Below, one piece after another: positions 1 to 11,713 of a DNA stretch of 64,000 nucleotides. The notes beneath the pieces were generated by a model. It was not told the origin of the DNA and ran no database searches. It saw only the letters and a list, made by a program, of their open reading frames with translations. Each line of letters starts with the position of its first letter. Positions within the stretch are counted from its first letter, which is position 1. Made by a program: the position numbers and the translations under genes. Source of the stretch: Okapia johnstoni (Eukaryota > Chordata > Mammalia > Artiodactyla > Giraffidae); the NCBI GenBank assembly GCA_024291935.2, contig CM044322.1:25109405-25173404 (forward strand). Reading direction: 5' to 3'.

Positions 1-171
1 GAACTGTAGCCCACCAGGTTTCTCAGTCCATGGGATTTTCCTGGCAAAAATACTGTAGTGGGTTGCCATTTCCTACTCCAAGGGATCTTCTGATCCAGGG
101 ATCAAACACACATCTCTTGCGTCTCCTGCATAGGCAGGCAAATTCTTTACCACTGAGCCACTTGGGAAGCC
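1..171 (-). mobile_element. Bov-tA SINE, cut by window edge
   Basis: Reverse-complement Bov-A/tRNA composite: the stretch ending in CTGAGCCACTTGGGAAGCC is the tRNA-related head, and the GGATTTTCCTGGCAAAAATA part is the Bov-A half. The Bov-A tail lies outside the window. Confidence 0.93.
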
Positions 172-514
172 ACTCGTGGCTGATGATGAGTGCTTATTAT
201 TTGTTCCCATTGCCTGTCGATAGCAGATTGGCTAGGCCACTTCTCTCACATTTGCTAACTTCTGGATCAGCAATCAGACAGAGAAGCTGTTATCTTTTAT
301 TTTTTAAATTTACTGTAAAACAACACAGATGCAAAAAAAAAAAATCACACAGAACAATGGTGAATAATATAAATTCCTCCCTAACTACCATCCAGGACAG
401 GAATGGAACTTTGCCAGTCACCCAGTCTCAATCCCAGCTGCCCTCTTTCCCTCCAAAAGTAACCATTGTCCTGGCTTTCATATTGATGACCTCCTTGTAT
501 TTGTTGTTGTTAAG

Positions 515-637
515 TTTTTTTGGCCATGCCTTGCAGCTTGTGAGATCTTAGTTCCCTGACCAGTGATTGAACTGGGGCCCCTTGGCTCCCTGCATTGGAA
601 GCACAAAATCTTAGCCATTGAACCACCAAGGAAGTCT
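515..637 (-). mobile_element. CHR-type tRNA-derived SINE
   Basis: The antisense consensus runs from TTTGGCCATGCC through GATCTTAGTTCCCTGACC to ACCACCAAGGAAGTC. This is the cetartiodactyl CHR/ART2A tRNA-Glu-derived family. The copy is diverged. Confidence 0.85.
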
Positions 638-762
638 CATGGGGTTCATTTTAAGTTAAACTTTGAGATTGTTGAGTCATGTGTAGTTGTAGGAAAATAA
701 TACAAAGACTCCAAGTCTCCTTTGCCCAGTTTCCCTCAGTGGTAATGATGGTATAATATTTA

Positions 763-1232
763 TGTTACTGAGTCCACGCTTGCTCTGCTCACTGCATGAA
801 AGGCCAATAAATCAGAGATGAGATGTTGAGGCAAGAAATACAACTTTATTCAGAAAAGCAGCAGACTGAGAAGGTAGCGGACTAATGTCTCAAAAAACCA
901 TCTTATCAGGGTCAGGATGCCAAGGCCTTTTATAGAACAGAGATTGTGGGAGATGAGGAAATAAAGTAAAAAGGCCATTAACCTTGCAAATATCTTCTAG
1001 AATGGCAAACCTTGGGGAGGGGATGTGTTAATTTCTTCCTTCTTGTAGCCATCTACAAGTGAATAGGTTCTTGAACAAAGGCACTTTGGTTTAATATTCA
1101 GGCAGTGGGGCAGCAGTCCCTGAGGCAGACCATTGTGTACAAACAATATCCTTTTAGTGAACAAAAGCCCTTAGAAGCAAAGTTAAAGACACAGATCTAA
1201 CATGGAGTCAGAGTTGGCCCTTCCCTGCAACA
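763..1232 (-). mobile_element. Solo LTR of an endogenous retrovirus
   Basis: On the minus strand it reads TGTTGCAGGGAAGG ... CTCAGTAACA, with the canonical TG...CA ends. A TATAAAAG box lies near 930 and an AATAAA signal near 845, followed by an R/U5-like tail, giving about 470 bp. No gag, pol or env lies next to it, so it is a solo LTR. The flanks ATTTA and ATTAC may be a decayed 5-bp target duplication. Exact family not assigned (BTLTR-like). Confidence 0.75.
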
Positions 1233-2335
1233 ATTACACAGCCCAGAGAATGACCCTGTTTTCCATCTCTGTCATTTCAAGAATGTTCTATAAATGGGGT
1301 CATTTATATACCCATTTATATACAGTATATACCTGCTGAGGATCAGCTTTTTTCACCCAGCTTAATTCTCTGGAGATTCATCCAGGTTGTTGGGTGAATC
1401 AATGGTTTGCTCCTTCTTACTGCTGAATAGGGTTTTGTGGTATGGATAGATCACTGTAGAACCATGCACACATAGAAATACATCTGAGTTATGTCCAGTT
1501 TTGGACCATGATGAATAATGCTCATAGAAACTCTTGTGTACAGGTATTTATGTGAATGTGATTTTCATTTCTTTGGGATAAATTCTTGGGAGTGCAACTG
1601 TTGAATTCCTGGCCTATTTTTGTTTTTAAGAAATTGCCATACTGTCTTCCAAAGTGGCTGGACTATTCTATGTTTCCCAGTGTAGGAGTGATTCACTTTC
1701 TCTGCATCTTTGAATGGTATTTGGTGTTGTCACTATTTTTGCCATTGTGGTTTTGATTTGCATTTCCCTGATGGCTATTGATGCAAATCTTTTCATGTGT
1801 TTATTTGCTATCTGTATATCCTCTTTAAAATGTTTGCTCATGTCTTTGCCCAGGTTCTAATTGGATTGTTTGGTTTTTGCTATTGAGTTTTGAGAGTTCT
1901 TTATAAACTCTAGATTGTAGTCCTTTGTTGAATTTGTATTTCCTTCTAGTATGGAGCTTGTCTTTTTGTCCCTTTAACAGAGATTTTCACAAAGTGAAAG
2001 TTTCTAACCTTGATGAAGTTCAGTTTACCAGTTTATCCTTTTTATGGATCATGAATTTTATGTCAAATCTCTTTGCCCTAGATCCCAAAGAATTTCTCCT
2101 GTTTTCTTAATTTTTACTTTCCCCCCCAATTTTATTGAGATAAATTGAAATACAGCACTATAGAAATTTAAGGTGTACAGCATAGTGATTTGACTTACAC
2201 ACATCATGAAATGATGACCACAATAAGTTTAGTGAACATTTGTTATCTCATATAGATATAAAATTAAAAAATTTTTTTTTTGTGATGAGAACTCTTAGGA
2301 TTTACTCTCTTAACTTTCTTATATAATATGCAATG

Positions 2336-2556
2336 TGCATGCGTGCAAAGTCACTTCAGTCATGTCCAACTCTTTGTGATCCTCTGGACTGAAGCTGGCC
2401 AGGCTCCTCTGTCCATAGGATTTTCTAGGCAAGAAATACTGGAGTGGGTTGCCATTTCCTCCTCCAGGGGATCTTCTCAACCGAGGGATCGAACCCGAGT
2501 CTCATGTCTCCTTTATGGCAGGTGGGTTCTTCACCACTAGCACCACCTGGGAAGCC
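2336..2556 (-). mobile_element. Bov-tA SINE
   Basis: Full-length antisense Bov-tA inserted into L1M. The near-identical flanks TATAATATGCAA (2322-2333) and TATAATATACAA (2557-2568) form the target duplication. Confidence 0.93.
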
Positions 2557-2955
2557 TATAATATACAACAATGTTTATTATATCAGTCATGTTCATCACA
2601 TCCCTACTAATTTATCTTATAGTCTGTACCTTTTGACCACCTTTACCCAATGCCTCCTCTCCTCACCCCTGCCTCTGGTAACCACAAATCTGACCTCTTT
2701 TTCTATGATTTTGTTTGTTTTTGAAGCATAGTTTGACCTACAACTGTGTGTTAGTTTCTGGTACACAGCATAGTAATTCAATATTTCTGAACATTACAAA
2801 ATGGTAACCACAATAAGTCTAGTTACCATCTGTCACCATACACAGATGTTATATTATTATTGACTATGTTAAAACACTATTCTATTTTCTTGATTAAAAG
2901 TTTCATAGTTTCACATTTTACATTTAAGCTGGTGATCCATTTTGAATTAATTTTT

Positions 2956-3067
2956 TTTTTTTGGCCGCACTGTGTGACATGTGAAACTTTCCCAAACAGG
3001 AGGATCAAACCCGTGCCTCCTGCATTGGAAGCATGGAGTCTTAACCACTGGACCACCAGGGTCGTCC
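2956..3067 (-). mobile_element. CHR-type SINE
   Basis: Antisense CHR consensus ending ACCACTGGACCACCAGGG. A perfect 14-bp target duplication TTGAATTAATTTTT lies at 2942-2955 and 3068-3081. Confidence 0.92.
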
Positions 3068-4133
3068 TTGAATTAATTTTTATATAATACGTGAGAGTTA
3101 GGCCAAGGGTGTTCACCCCCTCCCTTGAATATCCACTTCCTTTAGCATCTTTGTTAAAAATGCTGTGATTTCCTCCATTGAATGGCTTTTGCATCTTATC
3201 AAAAATCAATTGGGCATATTTGTGAGAGTAGGCCTATTTCTGGATTCTCTGTTTCATCAATCTATGTGTTATCTTTTTCTTGCCTTCATATGGGCAATTG
3301 ACTGTGTGCCAATATCCAATTTTGGTTAATTGCAGCTAATTACAATTAGTTTTGAAATCAGGTTGAGACTAATTCCTCTAGCTTTATGCTTCCCCCCTCA
3401 AATTGTTTATCTATTATAGTTCCTTTGCCTTTCCATATAATTTTAGAATTTGAGAATAAGCTTGTCTATACCTACAAAAAAACTTTGCTGGAACTTTAGT
3501 ACAAATTATTTTAAACCTGTATATCCATCTGGAGAGACGACATTTTTACTGTGCTGAATCTTCCAATTATGAACATATGTCTCTCCATTTATTTAGATAT
3601 CCTTTGACTGATTTTATCTGTATTGTGTGGTTTTCAGCATGAAAGCTCTGAACATGTTAGATTTTTTCTACTATTTTGTTCTGAATGATTGTAAAATAGT
3701 ATTGTATATTTTAACTTTGTTCATGTGTTCCTTACAAGTATAAGAAATATAATTGACTTGTGTGTGTAGATCTTGTATTTTGTGATTGATAAACTCACTA
3801 GTCTAAGAGTTTTGGGCAGATTCCTTGGAATTTTCTAAATAGACACTCGTCATCTGCAGATAGAGACCATTTCATTTCCTCTTATCTGTATGCTTTTTAT
3901 TCTTTGTATAACATTGAAATTCATTCTTCTCTAAATATTTGGTGTAATTCTCAAGCAAAACCATCTGGACCTGGGAATTTCTTTCTTCATGAGTTTTTGC
4001 CTTATGAATTCAATTTCCTTAATAGTTACAGAATTATTCAAATTACCTTTCATGTTGGGTGAGTTGTTGTTATAATTTGTGTTTTTAAATGAAGTGAATC
4101 AGTTTCTTGAAGTTGTCAAATTTATGTGTATAC

Positions 4134-4408
4134 TGCCGCTGCTGCTGCTAAGTCACTTCAGTCGTGTCCGACTGTACGACCCCACAGACGGCAGCCCACC
4201 AGGCTTCCCCGTCCCTGGGATTCTCCAGGCAAGAACACTGGAGTGGGTTGCCATTTCCTTCTCCAATGCATAAAAGTGAAAAGTGAAAGTGAAGTCCCTC
4301 AGTCGTGTCCGACTCTTAGCGACCCCAGGGACTGCAGCCCACCAGGCTCCTCCGTCCATGGGATTTTCCAGGCAAGAATACCAGAATGGGCTGCCATTGC
4401 CTTCTCCG
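4134..4408 (-). mobile_element. Bov-A2 SINE (dimer)
   Basis: Two Bov-A monomers in tandem, each with a GTCGTGTCCGACT motif, in antisense. They are flanked by a perfect 11-bp duplication TATGTGTATAC at 4123-4133 and 4409-4419. It split the L1M element. Confidence 0.95.
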
Positions 4409-5032
4409 TATGTGTATACGGTTGTCCCTTATTAACCTTTTGATCCTCATCTCATTCCTGAGACTGTTTTTATTTTCTTCTTTGTCTGACTTGCTGGAAG
4501 TTTATCAATTTTATCCATCTTTTCTAAGAACAGCCTGTTGGTTGCATCAGTTTTCCATACTATTTTTCTCTTCAGTTTCATTGACTTCTGCTCCTTGGTG
4601 TCTCCTTCCCTCTGCTTTTGTTCTTGGCTTAGTTTGGTCTTCTTTTTCTAGGTTCTTGAGCTGGGAACTTAGATCACTGATTAGAAACTTTTCCTCTTTT
4701 CTAATGTATGCATTTAGTGCTATAAATTTCCCTCCCAGTGATAGCTGTGTCCCAGAAACTTTGATAGGTCATGTTTTCATTTTCGTTTTCAATGTGTTTT
4801 TGATTTCTCTTGAGACTTACTCCTTGACCCGTGAGTTATTTAGAAATGTGTTGCATAATTTCCAAGTCCTTGGAATTCTGTTATCTCCTGTCACTGATTT
4901 CTGGTTTGAATCCATTTGGTCAGAGAATACACAACATACGATTTCAGTTCTCTTACATATGTTGAGGTTTATTTTTTCCAGTTTTATTGACATGTAATTG
5001 GTGTACAACATGATTATATCTGTATGATATTT

Positions 5033-5832
5033 ATCAATAACCTCAGATATGCGGATGACACCACCCTTATGGCATAAAGTGAAGAAGAACTAAAGAGCCT
5101 CTTGATGAAGGTGAAAGAGGAGAGTGAAAAAGTTGGCTTAAAGCTCAACGTTCAGAAAACTAAGATCATGGCATCTGGTCCCATCACTTCATGGGAAATA
5201 GATGGGAAACAGTGGAAACAGTGTCAGACTTTATTTTTTTGGGCTCCAGAATCACTGCTGATGGTGACTGCAGCCATGAAATTAAAAGACACTTACTCCT
5301 TGGAAGGAAGGTTATGGCCAACCTAGATAGCATGTTTAAAAGCAGAGACATTACGTTGCCAACAAAAGTCCATCTAGTCAAGGCTATGGTTTTTCCAGTG
5401 GTCATGTATGGATGTGAGAGTTGGATGGTGAAGAAGGCTGAGCACCGAAGAATTGATGCTTTTGAACTGTGGTGTTGGAGAAGACTCTTGAGAGTCCCTT
5501 GGACTGCAAGGAGATCCAATCAATCCATCCTAAAAGAGATCAATCCTGGGTGTTCATTGGAAGGTCTGATGTTGAAGCTGAAACTCCAGTACTTTGGCCA
5601 CCTCATGTGATGAGTTGACTCATTGGAAAAGACCCTAATGCTGGGTAGGATTGGGAGTGGGAGGAGAAGGGGACGACAGAGGATGAGATGGTTGGATGGC
5701 ATCACCGACTCGATGGACATGGGTTTGGGTAGACTCTGGGAGTTGGTGATGGACAGAGAGGCCTGGCGTGCTGCAGTTCATGGGGTCACAAAGAGTCGGA
5801 CACGACTGAGCGACTGAACTGAACTGAACTGA
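5033..5832 (+). mobile_element. BovB LINE, 5'-truncated
   Basis: Sense BovB 3' end. It starts at the reverse transcriptase box NLRYADDTTLMA, runs through the C-terminal ORF2 text (VVMYGCESW, FELWCWRRLLRVPW) and ends in the ACTGAACTGAACTGA tail. In-frame stops and a frameshift near 5200 break the reading frame. Confidence 0.95.
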
Positions 5833-5916
5833 TATGGCTGCACTATGTGCCTTGTGGGATCCTAATTCCTTGTCTAGGGATTGAACCCTGGCTGTAGCAG
5901 TGTACCAGGGAATTCC
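5833..5916 (-). mobile_element. CHR-type SINE fragment
   Basis: Diverged antisense CHR text (GTGGGATCCTAATTCC ... ACCAGGGAATTCC) directly after the BovB tail. Confidence 0.7.
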
Positions 5917-5933
5917 TTATGTATATTTATATG

Positions 5934-6150
5934 GGGCTTCCCTGGTGGCTCAGAGGGTAAAGAATCTGTCTGCAATGCAAGAGACCTGGTTCAATCCCTG
6001 GGTCAGGAAGATCCCCTGGAGAAGGAAATGGCAACCCATGCCAGTATTTTAGCCTGGAGAATCCCATGGACAGAGAAACCTGGCAGGCTACAGTTCACGG
6101 GGTCACAAAGAGTTGGACACCACTGAGCAGCTAACACTTTCACTTTCACG
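5934..6150 (+). mobile_element. Bov-tA SINE
   Basis: Sense copy from GGGCTTCCCTGGTGGCTCAG to GGACACCACTGAGCAG plus tail. Confidence 0.95.
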
Positions 6151-6182
6151 TACATATATATATACACACATACACACATATT
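6151..6182. repeat. AT/AC simple repeat
   Basis: Short (TA)n then (CA)n tract in the tail of the preceding SINE. Confidence 0.8.
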
Positions 6183-6183
6183 T

Positions 6184-6404
6184 GGGCTTCCCAAGTAGCA
6201 CTAGTGGTAAAGAACATGCCTGCCAGTGCAGGAGACATAATAGATGGGGGTTCGATCCCTGGGTCAGGAAGATCCCCTGCAGGAGGTCATGGCAACCCAC
6301 TCCAGTATTCTTGCCTGGAGAATCCCATGGATAGTGGAGGCTGGTGGGCTACGTTCCATAGGGTTGCACATAGTCAGACATGACTGAAGCGACTTAGCAT
6401 GCAC
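6184..6404 (+). mobile_element. Bov-tA SINE
   Basis: Sense Bov-tA ending GACTGAAGCGACTTAGCATG. It lies in tandem with the previous copy, separated by the simple repeat. Confidence 0.93.
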
Positions 6405-6740
6405 CATATGTATTTGGAAAATATGTGTGTTGAAAAGTGGTTACCATAGTCAATTTAGTTAATGTTATCACCTCACATAATGATAAAAAAAGTTTTCTTG
6501 TGATGAGAACTTTTACTTTCTCAGCAGCTTTCAATATGGTATAGTATTATCAACAGTATTTTCAACTGTAGTCACCACAGTGTACATTATATCCTGCAAA
6601 CTTACATATCTTATAACCAGAAGTTTTTAACTTTTTATCCGTCTTCACCCATTTTGCTCACCCCTCACCTCTGGCACCATCAGTCTGTTCTCTCTCTGTA
6701 ATATCAGCTTTTCAGATTCTACATGTAAGTGTGATCATAT
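6405..6740 (-). mobile_element. Ancient L1M 3' UTR fragment
   Basis: Resembles 2150-2320 and 2740-2870 (TGTGATGAGAACTTTTA, CACAGTGTACATTATATC), the antisense L1M 3' UTR. Confidence 0.6.
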
Positions 6741-7430
6741 AGTTGACTTAAAACTCAACATTCAGAAAACTAAGATCATGGTCACTGGTCCCATCACTTC
6801 ATGGCAAATAGATGGGAAACAATGGAAACAGTGAGAGATTTTATTTTGGGGGCCTCCAAAATCACTGCAGATGGTGGCTGCAGCCATGAAATTAAAAGGC
6901 GCTTGCTCCTTAGAAGAAAAGTTATGACCAACCTAGACAGCATATTAAAAAGCAAAGACATTACTTTGCCAACAAAGGTCCATCTAGTCAAAGCTATGGT
7001 TTTTCCAGTAGTTATGTATGGATGTGAGAGTTGGATTCTAAAGAAAGCTGAGCGCTGAAGAATTGATACTTTTGAACTGTGGTGCTGGAGGAAACTCTTG
7101 AGAGTCCCTTGGGCTGCAAGGAGATCCAACTAGTCATCCTAAAGGAAATCAGTCCTGAATATTCATTGGGAGGACTGATGCTGAAGCAGAAACTCCAATA
7201 CTTCAGTCACCTGATGCGAAGAACTGACTCGTTGGAAAAAACCCTGAAGCTGGGAAAGATGGAAGGTGGGAGGAGAAGGGGATGACAGAGGATGAGATGG
7301 TTGGATGGCATCACTGACTCGATGGCCATGAGTTTGAGCAAGCTCCGGGAGTTGGTGATGGACAGGGAGCCTGGTGTACTGCAGTCCGTGGGGTCACAAA
7401 GAGTCGGACACGACTGAGCGACTGAACTGA
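6741..7430 (+). mobile_element. BovB LINE, 5'-truncated
   Basis: Sense BovB 3' end, starting downstream of the YADD box and ending GACTGAGCGACTGAACTGA. Several stops and frameshifts. Confidence 0.95.
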
Positions 7431-7686
7431 TTCTAACAGGCATGAAGTAGTATCTCCTCCTGGTTTTGATTTACATTTTCCTGATGAGTAGTGGTTTGAG
7501 CACCTCTTCGTGTACCTGATGCTTGATCCTGTATCAGTTACTTGATGCTATTCTGATTTTAAATACCTGTTTTTGTTTTCAGAATTTTATCTGATCTTTA
7601 TCCCTGATATTCAGAAACTTCACAGCGCTGCTAGGCCTGGCTCCCCTTTTGCTTTGTTTTACCTGGTGGGTACTCTGTCGGGAGCT
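7431..7686 (-). mobile_element. Possible L1M remnant, then unassigned sequence
   Basis: The first ~100 bp (TTTTGATTTACATTTTCCTGATGAG) read as antisense L1 ORF2. The rest is not assigned. Confidence 0.45.
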
Positions 7687-7701
7687 TGAAACTTTCCTAT
7701 T

Positions 7702-7893
7702 TTAAGATTTTTTTTGATATGGACTCCTTTTATTAAAATCTTCATTGAACTTCTTACAATATTGCTTCTGTTGTTAATGTTCTGATTTTCTGGCCTTGAG
7801 GCACGTGAGATCTTAGCTCCCTGACCAGGGATCAAACCCATACCGCCTGCATTGGAAGGCAGAATCTTAACCAGTGGACCACCAGGGAAGCCC
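7702..7893 (-). mobile_element. CHR/ART2A-type SINE
   Basis: Antisense SINE ending GACCACCAGGGAAGCCC. It has a perfect 15-bp target duplication TGAAACTTTCCTATT at 7687-7701 and 7894-7908. Confidence 0.92.
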
Positions 7894-7908
7894 TGAAACT
7901 TTCCTATT

Positions 7909-8205
7909 GAAAAATTATACAAACATTTTTTTTCTCCTGTTGTTTTAATGTTTAGCTCCTGGATTAAACTTCTAGTTTTCTTTTTATGAAAAATTTTGAT
8001 CTTGATTCTTCTGTATTTTCTGATACTTTATTAGTACTGCTACTCATCTATTTGTTTTCAACTTTAGTCACTTCAAATTCTTAAGAGCTATACACTTTTT
8101 CTGTTCCTCTGCATAAGTACCCCATAATTTCATGGGTACAAAATCATCTCTAACATTTTTTTGCAACCACACATAGCACACTGAGTTTCCTACAGAACTG
8201 CTGTC
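7909..8205. other. AT-rich sequence, nothing assigned
   Basis: No repeat family, exon or RNA recognised. Confidence 0.5.
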
Positions 8206-8209
8206 TCAA

Positions 8210-8405
8210 GTTTATTTAGACACTTATGTAGTTCTTTCATATTCCGGTCACTGTTCCAAATAGTTGTACAAGTGTTCTCTTCCTGAATCTTCCACCCGGG
8301 AGGTAGGTATCGTGAAGTGACCTAAAAGTCATTTGTTCTAAGTCTCACAGCTGACAAGGGGCTGGGCTGGGATAGGAACTCAGGCCTTTGGCTCCAGAGC
8401 CCACT
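8210..8405 (-). mobile_element. MIR SINE
   Basis: Antisense MIR pattern: GGTCACTGTTCCAAATA..., GGAGGTAGGTATCGTG, CACAGCTGACAAGGGGC, then GAACTCAGGCCTTTGGCTCC. Strongly diverged, as expected of this old family. Confidence 0.75.
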
Positions 8406-8695
8406 GTGGTTGGGGCCTAGAGGCCTGCCTCAAGGATCAGCAGGTTCTGAGCAGCCTTGTCATAATCGAGTGATGCTCTCCAGCTGGCTGGAAGCTCTAC
8501 ATGCTTGGGGGTGCATCGTCCACTTGTTGGCCTTTCACAGCTTTTGGAAGGGGTTCTGCAGGGACTCTTGTGTGCTTCTGTCTATAGGTTTTTCCTTTGT
8601 GATGACTAGTTTTCTAAGGAGAATCCCAGGAAGAGGATGTGTCAGGGTGATCAGATTGCCAGCATTGAGAGCTGAGTGGAGAGATACCACATGCA
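8406..8695. other. Unassigned sequence
   Basis: A 142-codon plus-strand frame starts at 8410 but runs into the SINE and BovB downstream. There is no codon signature or recognisable domain, so it is not called as a gene. Confidence 0.5.
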
Positions 8696-8699
8696 GATT

Positions 8700-9358
8700 T
8701 ATTTATTTAAATGTTTATTTATTTGTATTTATCTATTTGGCTGCAGCAGGTCTTAGTTGTGGCCTGTGGGATCTTTTAGTTGTGGCATGTCTGTCTAGTC
8801 AAAGCTATGGTTTTTCCAGTAGCCATGTATGGATGTGAGAGCTGGACTGTAAAGAAAGCTGAGCGCTGAAGAATTGATGCTTTTGAACTGTGGTGTTGGA
8901 GAAAACTCTTTGAGAGTCCCTTGGACTGCAAGGAGATCAAACCAGTCAATCCTAAGGGAAATCAGTCCTGAATGCTTATTGAAAGAACAGATGCTGAAGC
9001 TGAAACTCCAATACTTTGGCCACCTGATGCGAAGAACTGATTCATTGGAAAAGACCCTGATGCTGGGAAAGATTGAAGGTTAGAGGAGAAGGGGATGACA
9101 GAGGATGAGATAGTTGGGTGGCATCACTGACTCAATGGACATGCACTTGAGCAAGCTCTGGGAGTTGGTGACAGACAGGGAGGCCTGGCATGCTGCAGTC
9201 CCATGGGATCGCAGAGTCGAACACCACTGAATGACTGAACTAAACTGGAGGATCATTAGTTTCAGCATGTGGGATCTAGTTCCCTAATCAGGGATGGAAC
9301 CTAGGCCCCATGCATTGGGAACATGGAGTCTGAGCCACTGGACCACCACAAAGTCCCC
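8700..9358 (-). mobile_element. CHR/ART2A-type SINE split by BovB
   Basis: The antisense SINE halves 8700-8789 and 9270-9358 join into one element (GGTCTTAGTTGTGG ... GTGGGATCTAGTTCCC ... CACTGGACCACCAC). The 460 bp between them is BovB. Confidence 0.8.
8790..9249 (+). mobile_element. BovB LINE, 5'-truncated, nested in a SINE
   Basis: Sense BovB 3' end, from TCAAAGCTATGGTTTTTCC to GAATGACTGAACTAAACTG. The diverged duplicates GGATCTTTTAGTTGTGGCAT (8769-8788) and GGATCATTAGTTTCAGCATG (9250-9269) flank it. Confidence 0.93.
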
Positions 9359-9359
9359 T

Positions 9360-10305
9360 TGTACAGATTTTCTCTTAACCTCCCTGTTTTCATTACAGCC
9401 TTTGTTCTTCACCCTTAGCTGTGACTGACATTCATGAGTCCAGGGACTTTGTGGTTAAACTGCTCCCTGAATTGTACTTGACATTTTCTGCTGCATAACA
9501 GAAAGGAATGGGGGTAATCAAAGTGTTTCTTACAGACTTCCAGCCCAGCTTCCTGTTTCCCAGCCCTCCTTTCAGAGAAGCCTTGTACCTCCAGTACCTG
9601 AGGCTTTCTGGATTTCCATGGCCTGGACTGTCACCTACACTGCAGGCTACACTCCTGCCCACTACCTACACTGCAGGCACCCCATTTTCAGCTTTCCCTG
9701 CCTTAAGACAGATAATTATCCTTGTACATCATTCTTCCTGCTTCTGTAAGCGTGTTGATATTTTTTGTCTTCTATCATATCCCTCCTCTGCCCCTGTGGG
9801 TTTCTACATTAAAAATAAATTACTTTATAATTCTATTGGAGTTTTGGGAAGGAACCAACACAAACATGTTTAACCTCTCACGTTTAAATTACTACTTTAA
9901 CTAGAAGGAAACACTTCATCCTTACAATTCCAAGCTAAGCAAGTAAGTGAAGATGTCGTGAAAAAGAAATGACAGGCATTTAGAAAACAGCTTTGCACCA
10001 TGTCTGGTAGTAAGTCATGTGTCATCTCTATGGAGAAGGCACCATTCTATGTTAGAGGAAGAGTGAAAAATTCTGATCTGGGAGAAATGAAAGATGAGGC
10101 AGGGATGGATTAGGGAATTCTACCTCTTCTAGGTTTTGTGTTTTCCAACCAGGTCCCTGGGAACCTGTTTCTAGCAAAGGATGCAATGGATGTCTGGAAT
10201 CCTTTTCACATGTGAGATCAGTTTTTACACCCTGTAGTTATATAAACATATGTTCAATCCGGAGACACCTGGAGGAAATAGCACCTCTTGGTTCTTGGAG
10301 CCTAT
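9360..10305. other. Unassigned, apparently single-copy sequence
   Basis: No recognised repeat or exon. A short imperfect direct repeat (CTACACTGCAGGC) occurs twice between about 9635 and 9680. Confidence 0.5.
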
Positions 10306-10870
10306 GTTGTTGTTCAGTCACTAAATCATGTCTGACTCTCTTCAGCCCTATAGACTGTATCACACCGGGCTCCTCTGTCCTCGACTATCTTCTGGAGTTT
10401 GCTCTGATTCATGTCTATTGAGTCAGTGATGCTGTCTAACCGTCTCATCCTCTGTCATTCCCTTCTCCTTTGGCCTTCTTCCTTTTCCCAGCGTCAAGGT
10501 CTTCTCCAGTGAGTCTGTTCTTCACATAAGGTGGCCAAAGTATTGGAGCTTCAGCAGCAGTCTTTCCAATAAATATTCAGGGTTGATTTCCTTTAAGATT
10601 GATCTCCTTGCAGTCCGAGGGACTCTCGAGAGTCTTCTCCAGCACCACAATTCAAAAGCATCAGTTCTTTGGTGCTCAGCCTTCTTTATGGTCCAATTCT
10701 CACATCTGTACATGACTGCTGGAAAAACCATAGCTTTGAATAGATGGACCTTTGTCAGCAAAGTGATGTCTCTGCCTTTTATTACTCTGTCTAGGTTTGT
10801 CATAGCTTTCCTTCCAAGGAACAAGCATCTTTGATTTTCATGGCTGCAGTTACCATCCACAGTGATTTGA
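10306..10870 (-). mobile_element. BovB LINE, 5'-truncated
   Basis: Antisense BovB 3' end starting GTTGTTGTTCAGTCACTAA. The minus-strand frame at 10522-10860 still reads as RT C-terminal text (KAMVFPAVMYRCENW). Confidence 0.95.
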
Positions 10871-11515
10871 AAATGATGGCTTCACTGTCTTTCAGACAGT
10901 GAATCTTCATAGTGTGTAGTAGAACCCAGCATTTTTTTCCAGCTCAGCATCCATTTCCCCTCTGATAATGTCTTGATGCTCTGAGGGCACATCTTCCCCA
11001 CCTGAGTGGCTTAGTTAGGACAGGTTGAGTCAGTTGTCTGCATAATGTTTAGTCACTGATGGGGACCCAAGCTTTGCCCGTCAGATGCCCTTGTCTTGAG
11101 ACTTTGAACTCTGAGAGAATGAAAAAAACACCAGGAAAAAAAAATGGTTGGCAGTCATGCATCTCAGCTTCTGTTCCTTGAGCAGACACTTGGGCCTTGA
11201 GTAGGCTCTCCCAGGTCTTGCTTCCAGGTCCCTGCAGGTGTCTTATATGTTCTTGTACCAATTAGAATTTTGGTTGCAAGATAGCTCTTGGAAGGATAAG
11301 GCACCTTGACATTGGTGGGAGGCTGGACAACCAGACTTGGAACGTGGGCATGGACCAAGGCTGTTTTGGAGGGTTAAGGAAGAAGAAGCATGAAAATAAT
11401 GTGTCAGTAGAAACAGTCCACCAGAGCATATTGGCAGCTGCTGAGAAAGATATGCTGCTGTGTCATCAGGTTACCCTTCCCTCTTCCCCACCCAACTCCT
11501 CCTATTTCTTGTTTA
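10871..11515. other. Unassigned sequence
   Basis: Contains only short open frames (at most 70 codons). Nothing recognised. Confidence 0.5.
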
Positions 11516-11713
11516 ATCGCTACATTGTGTTCAACTCTGCAACCCAATGAACCGTAGCCGGCCAGGTTCCTCTGTCCATGGGATTCTCCAGGCAAGAATA
11601 CTGGAGTGGGTTGCCATTCCCTTCTCCAGGGGATCTTCCAGACCCAGGGATGGAATCTGCATCTCGTGCATTGACAGGCAGGTTCTTTACCATTGAGCCT
11701 CCTGGAAAGCCCC
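11516..11713 (-). mobile_element. Bov-tA SINE
   Basis: Antisense Bov-tA from CATTGTGTTCAACTCTGC to GAGCCTCCTGGAAAGCCCC. Confidence 0.93.

Larger units (their letters stand above)
290..2125 (-). mobile_element. Ancient L1M LINE (3' UTR and ORF2 end), interrupted
   Basis: Antisense L1 text, for example the CATTTCCCTGATGGCTA segment near 1760 and the run around 1850-1930 that matches the 3' third of mammalian L1 ORF2. A CHR SINE (515-637) and an LTR (763-1232) split it, and the L1 text resumes after each. It is heavily diverged and has no coding capacity. Confidence 0.75.
2126..5032 (-). mobile_element. Ancient L1M LINE fragments, minus strand, multiply interrupted
   Basis: L1M 3' UTR text (2126-2321 and 2574-2941) followed by ORF2 text (3082-4123 and 4420-5032) in antisense. 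It is interrupted by a Bov-tA, a CHR and a Bov-A2, each with a visible target duplication. The 2130-2320 and 2740-2870 parts resemble one another and may be overlapping L1 3' UTR copies. Confidence 0.75.

Noticed and set aside
4386..4997. 203-codon plus-strand frame, hydrophobic
   Set aside because: Antisense of L1M ORF2; hydrophobicity comes from the T-rich antisense strand.
5184..5720. Open frames antisense to BovB (also near 6794, 25044, 39105)
   Set aside because: The same antisense peptide recurs wherever BovB occurs, so it is a shadow of ORF2, not an independent gene.
5934..6000. tRNA-like sequences inside SINE heads as tRNA genes
   Set aside because: They are diverged SINE promoters (A/B-box relics) with no cloverleaf stem pairing kept; the same in all Bov-tA and CHR copies.
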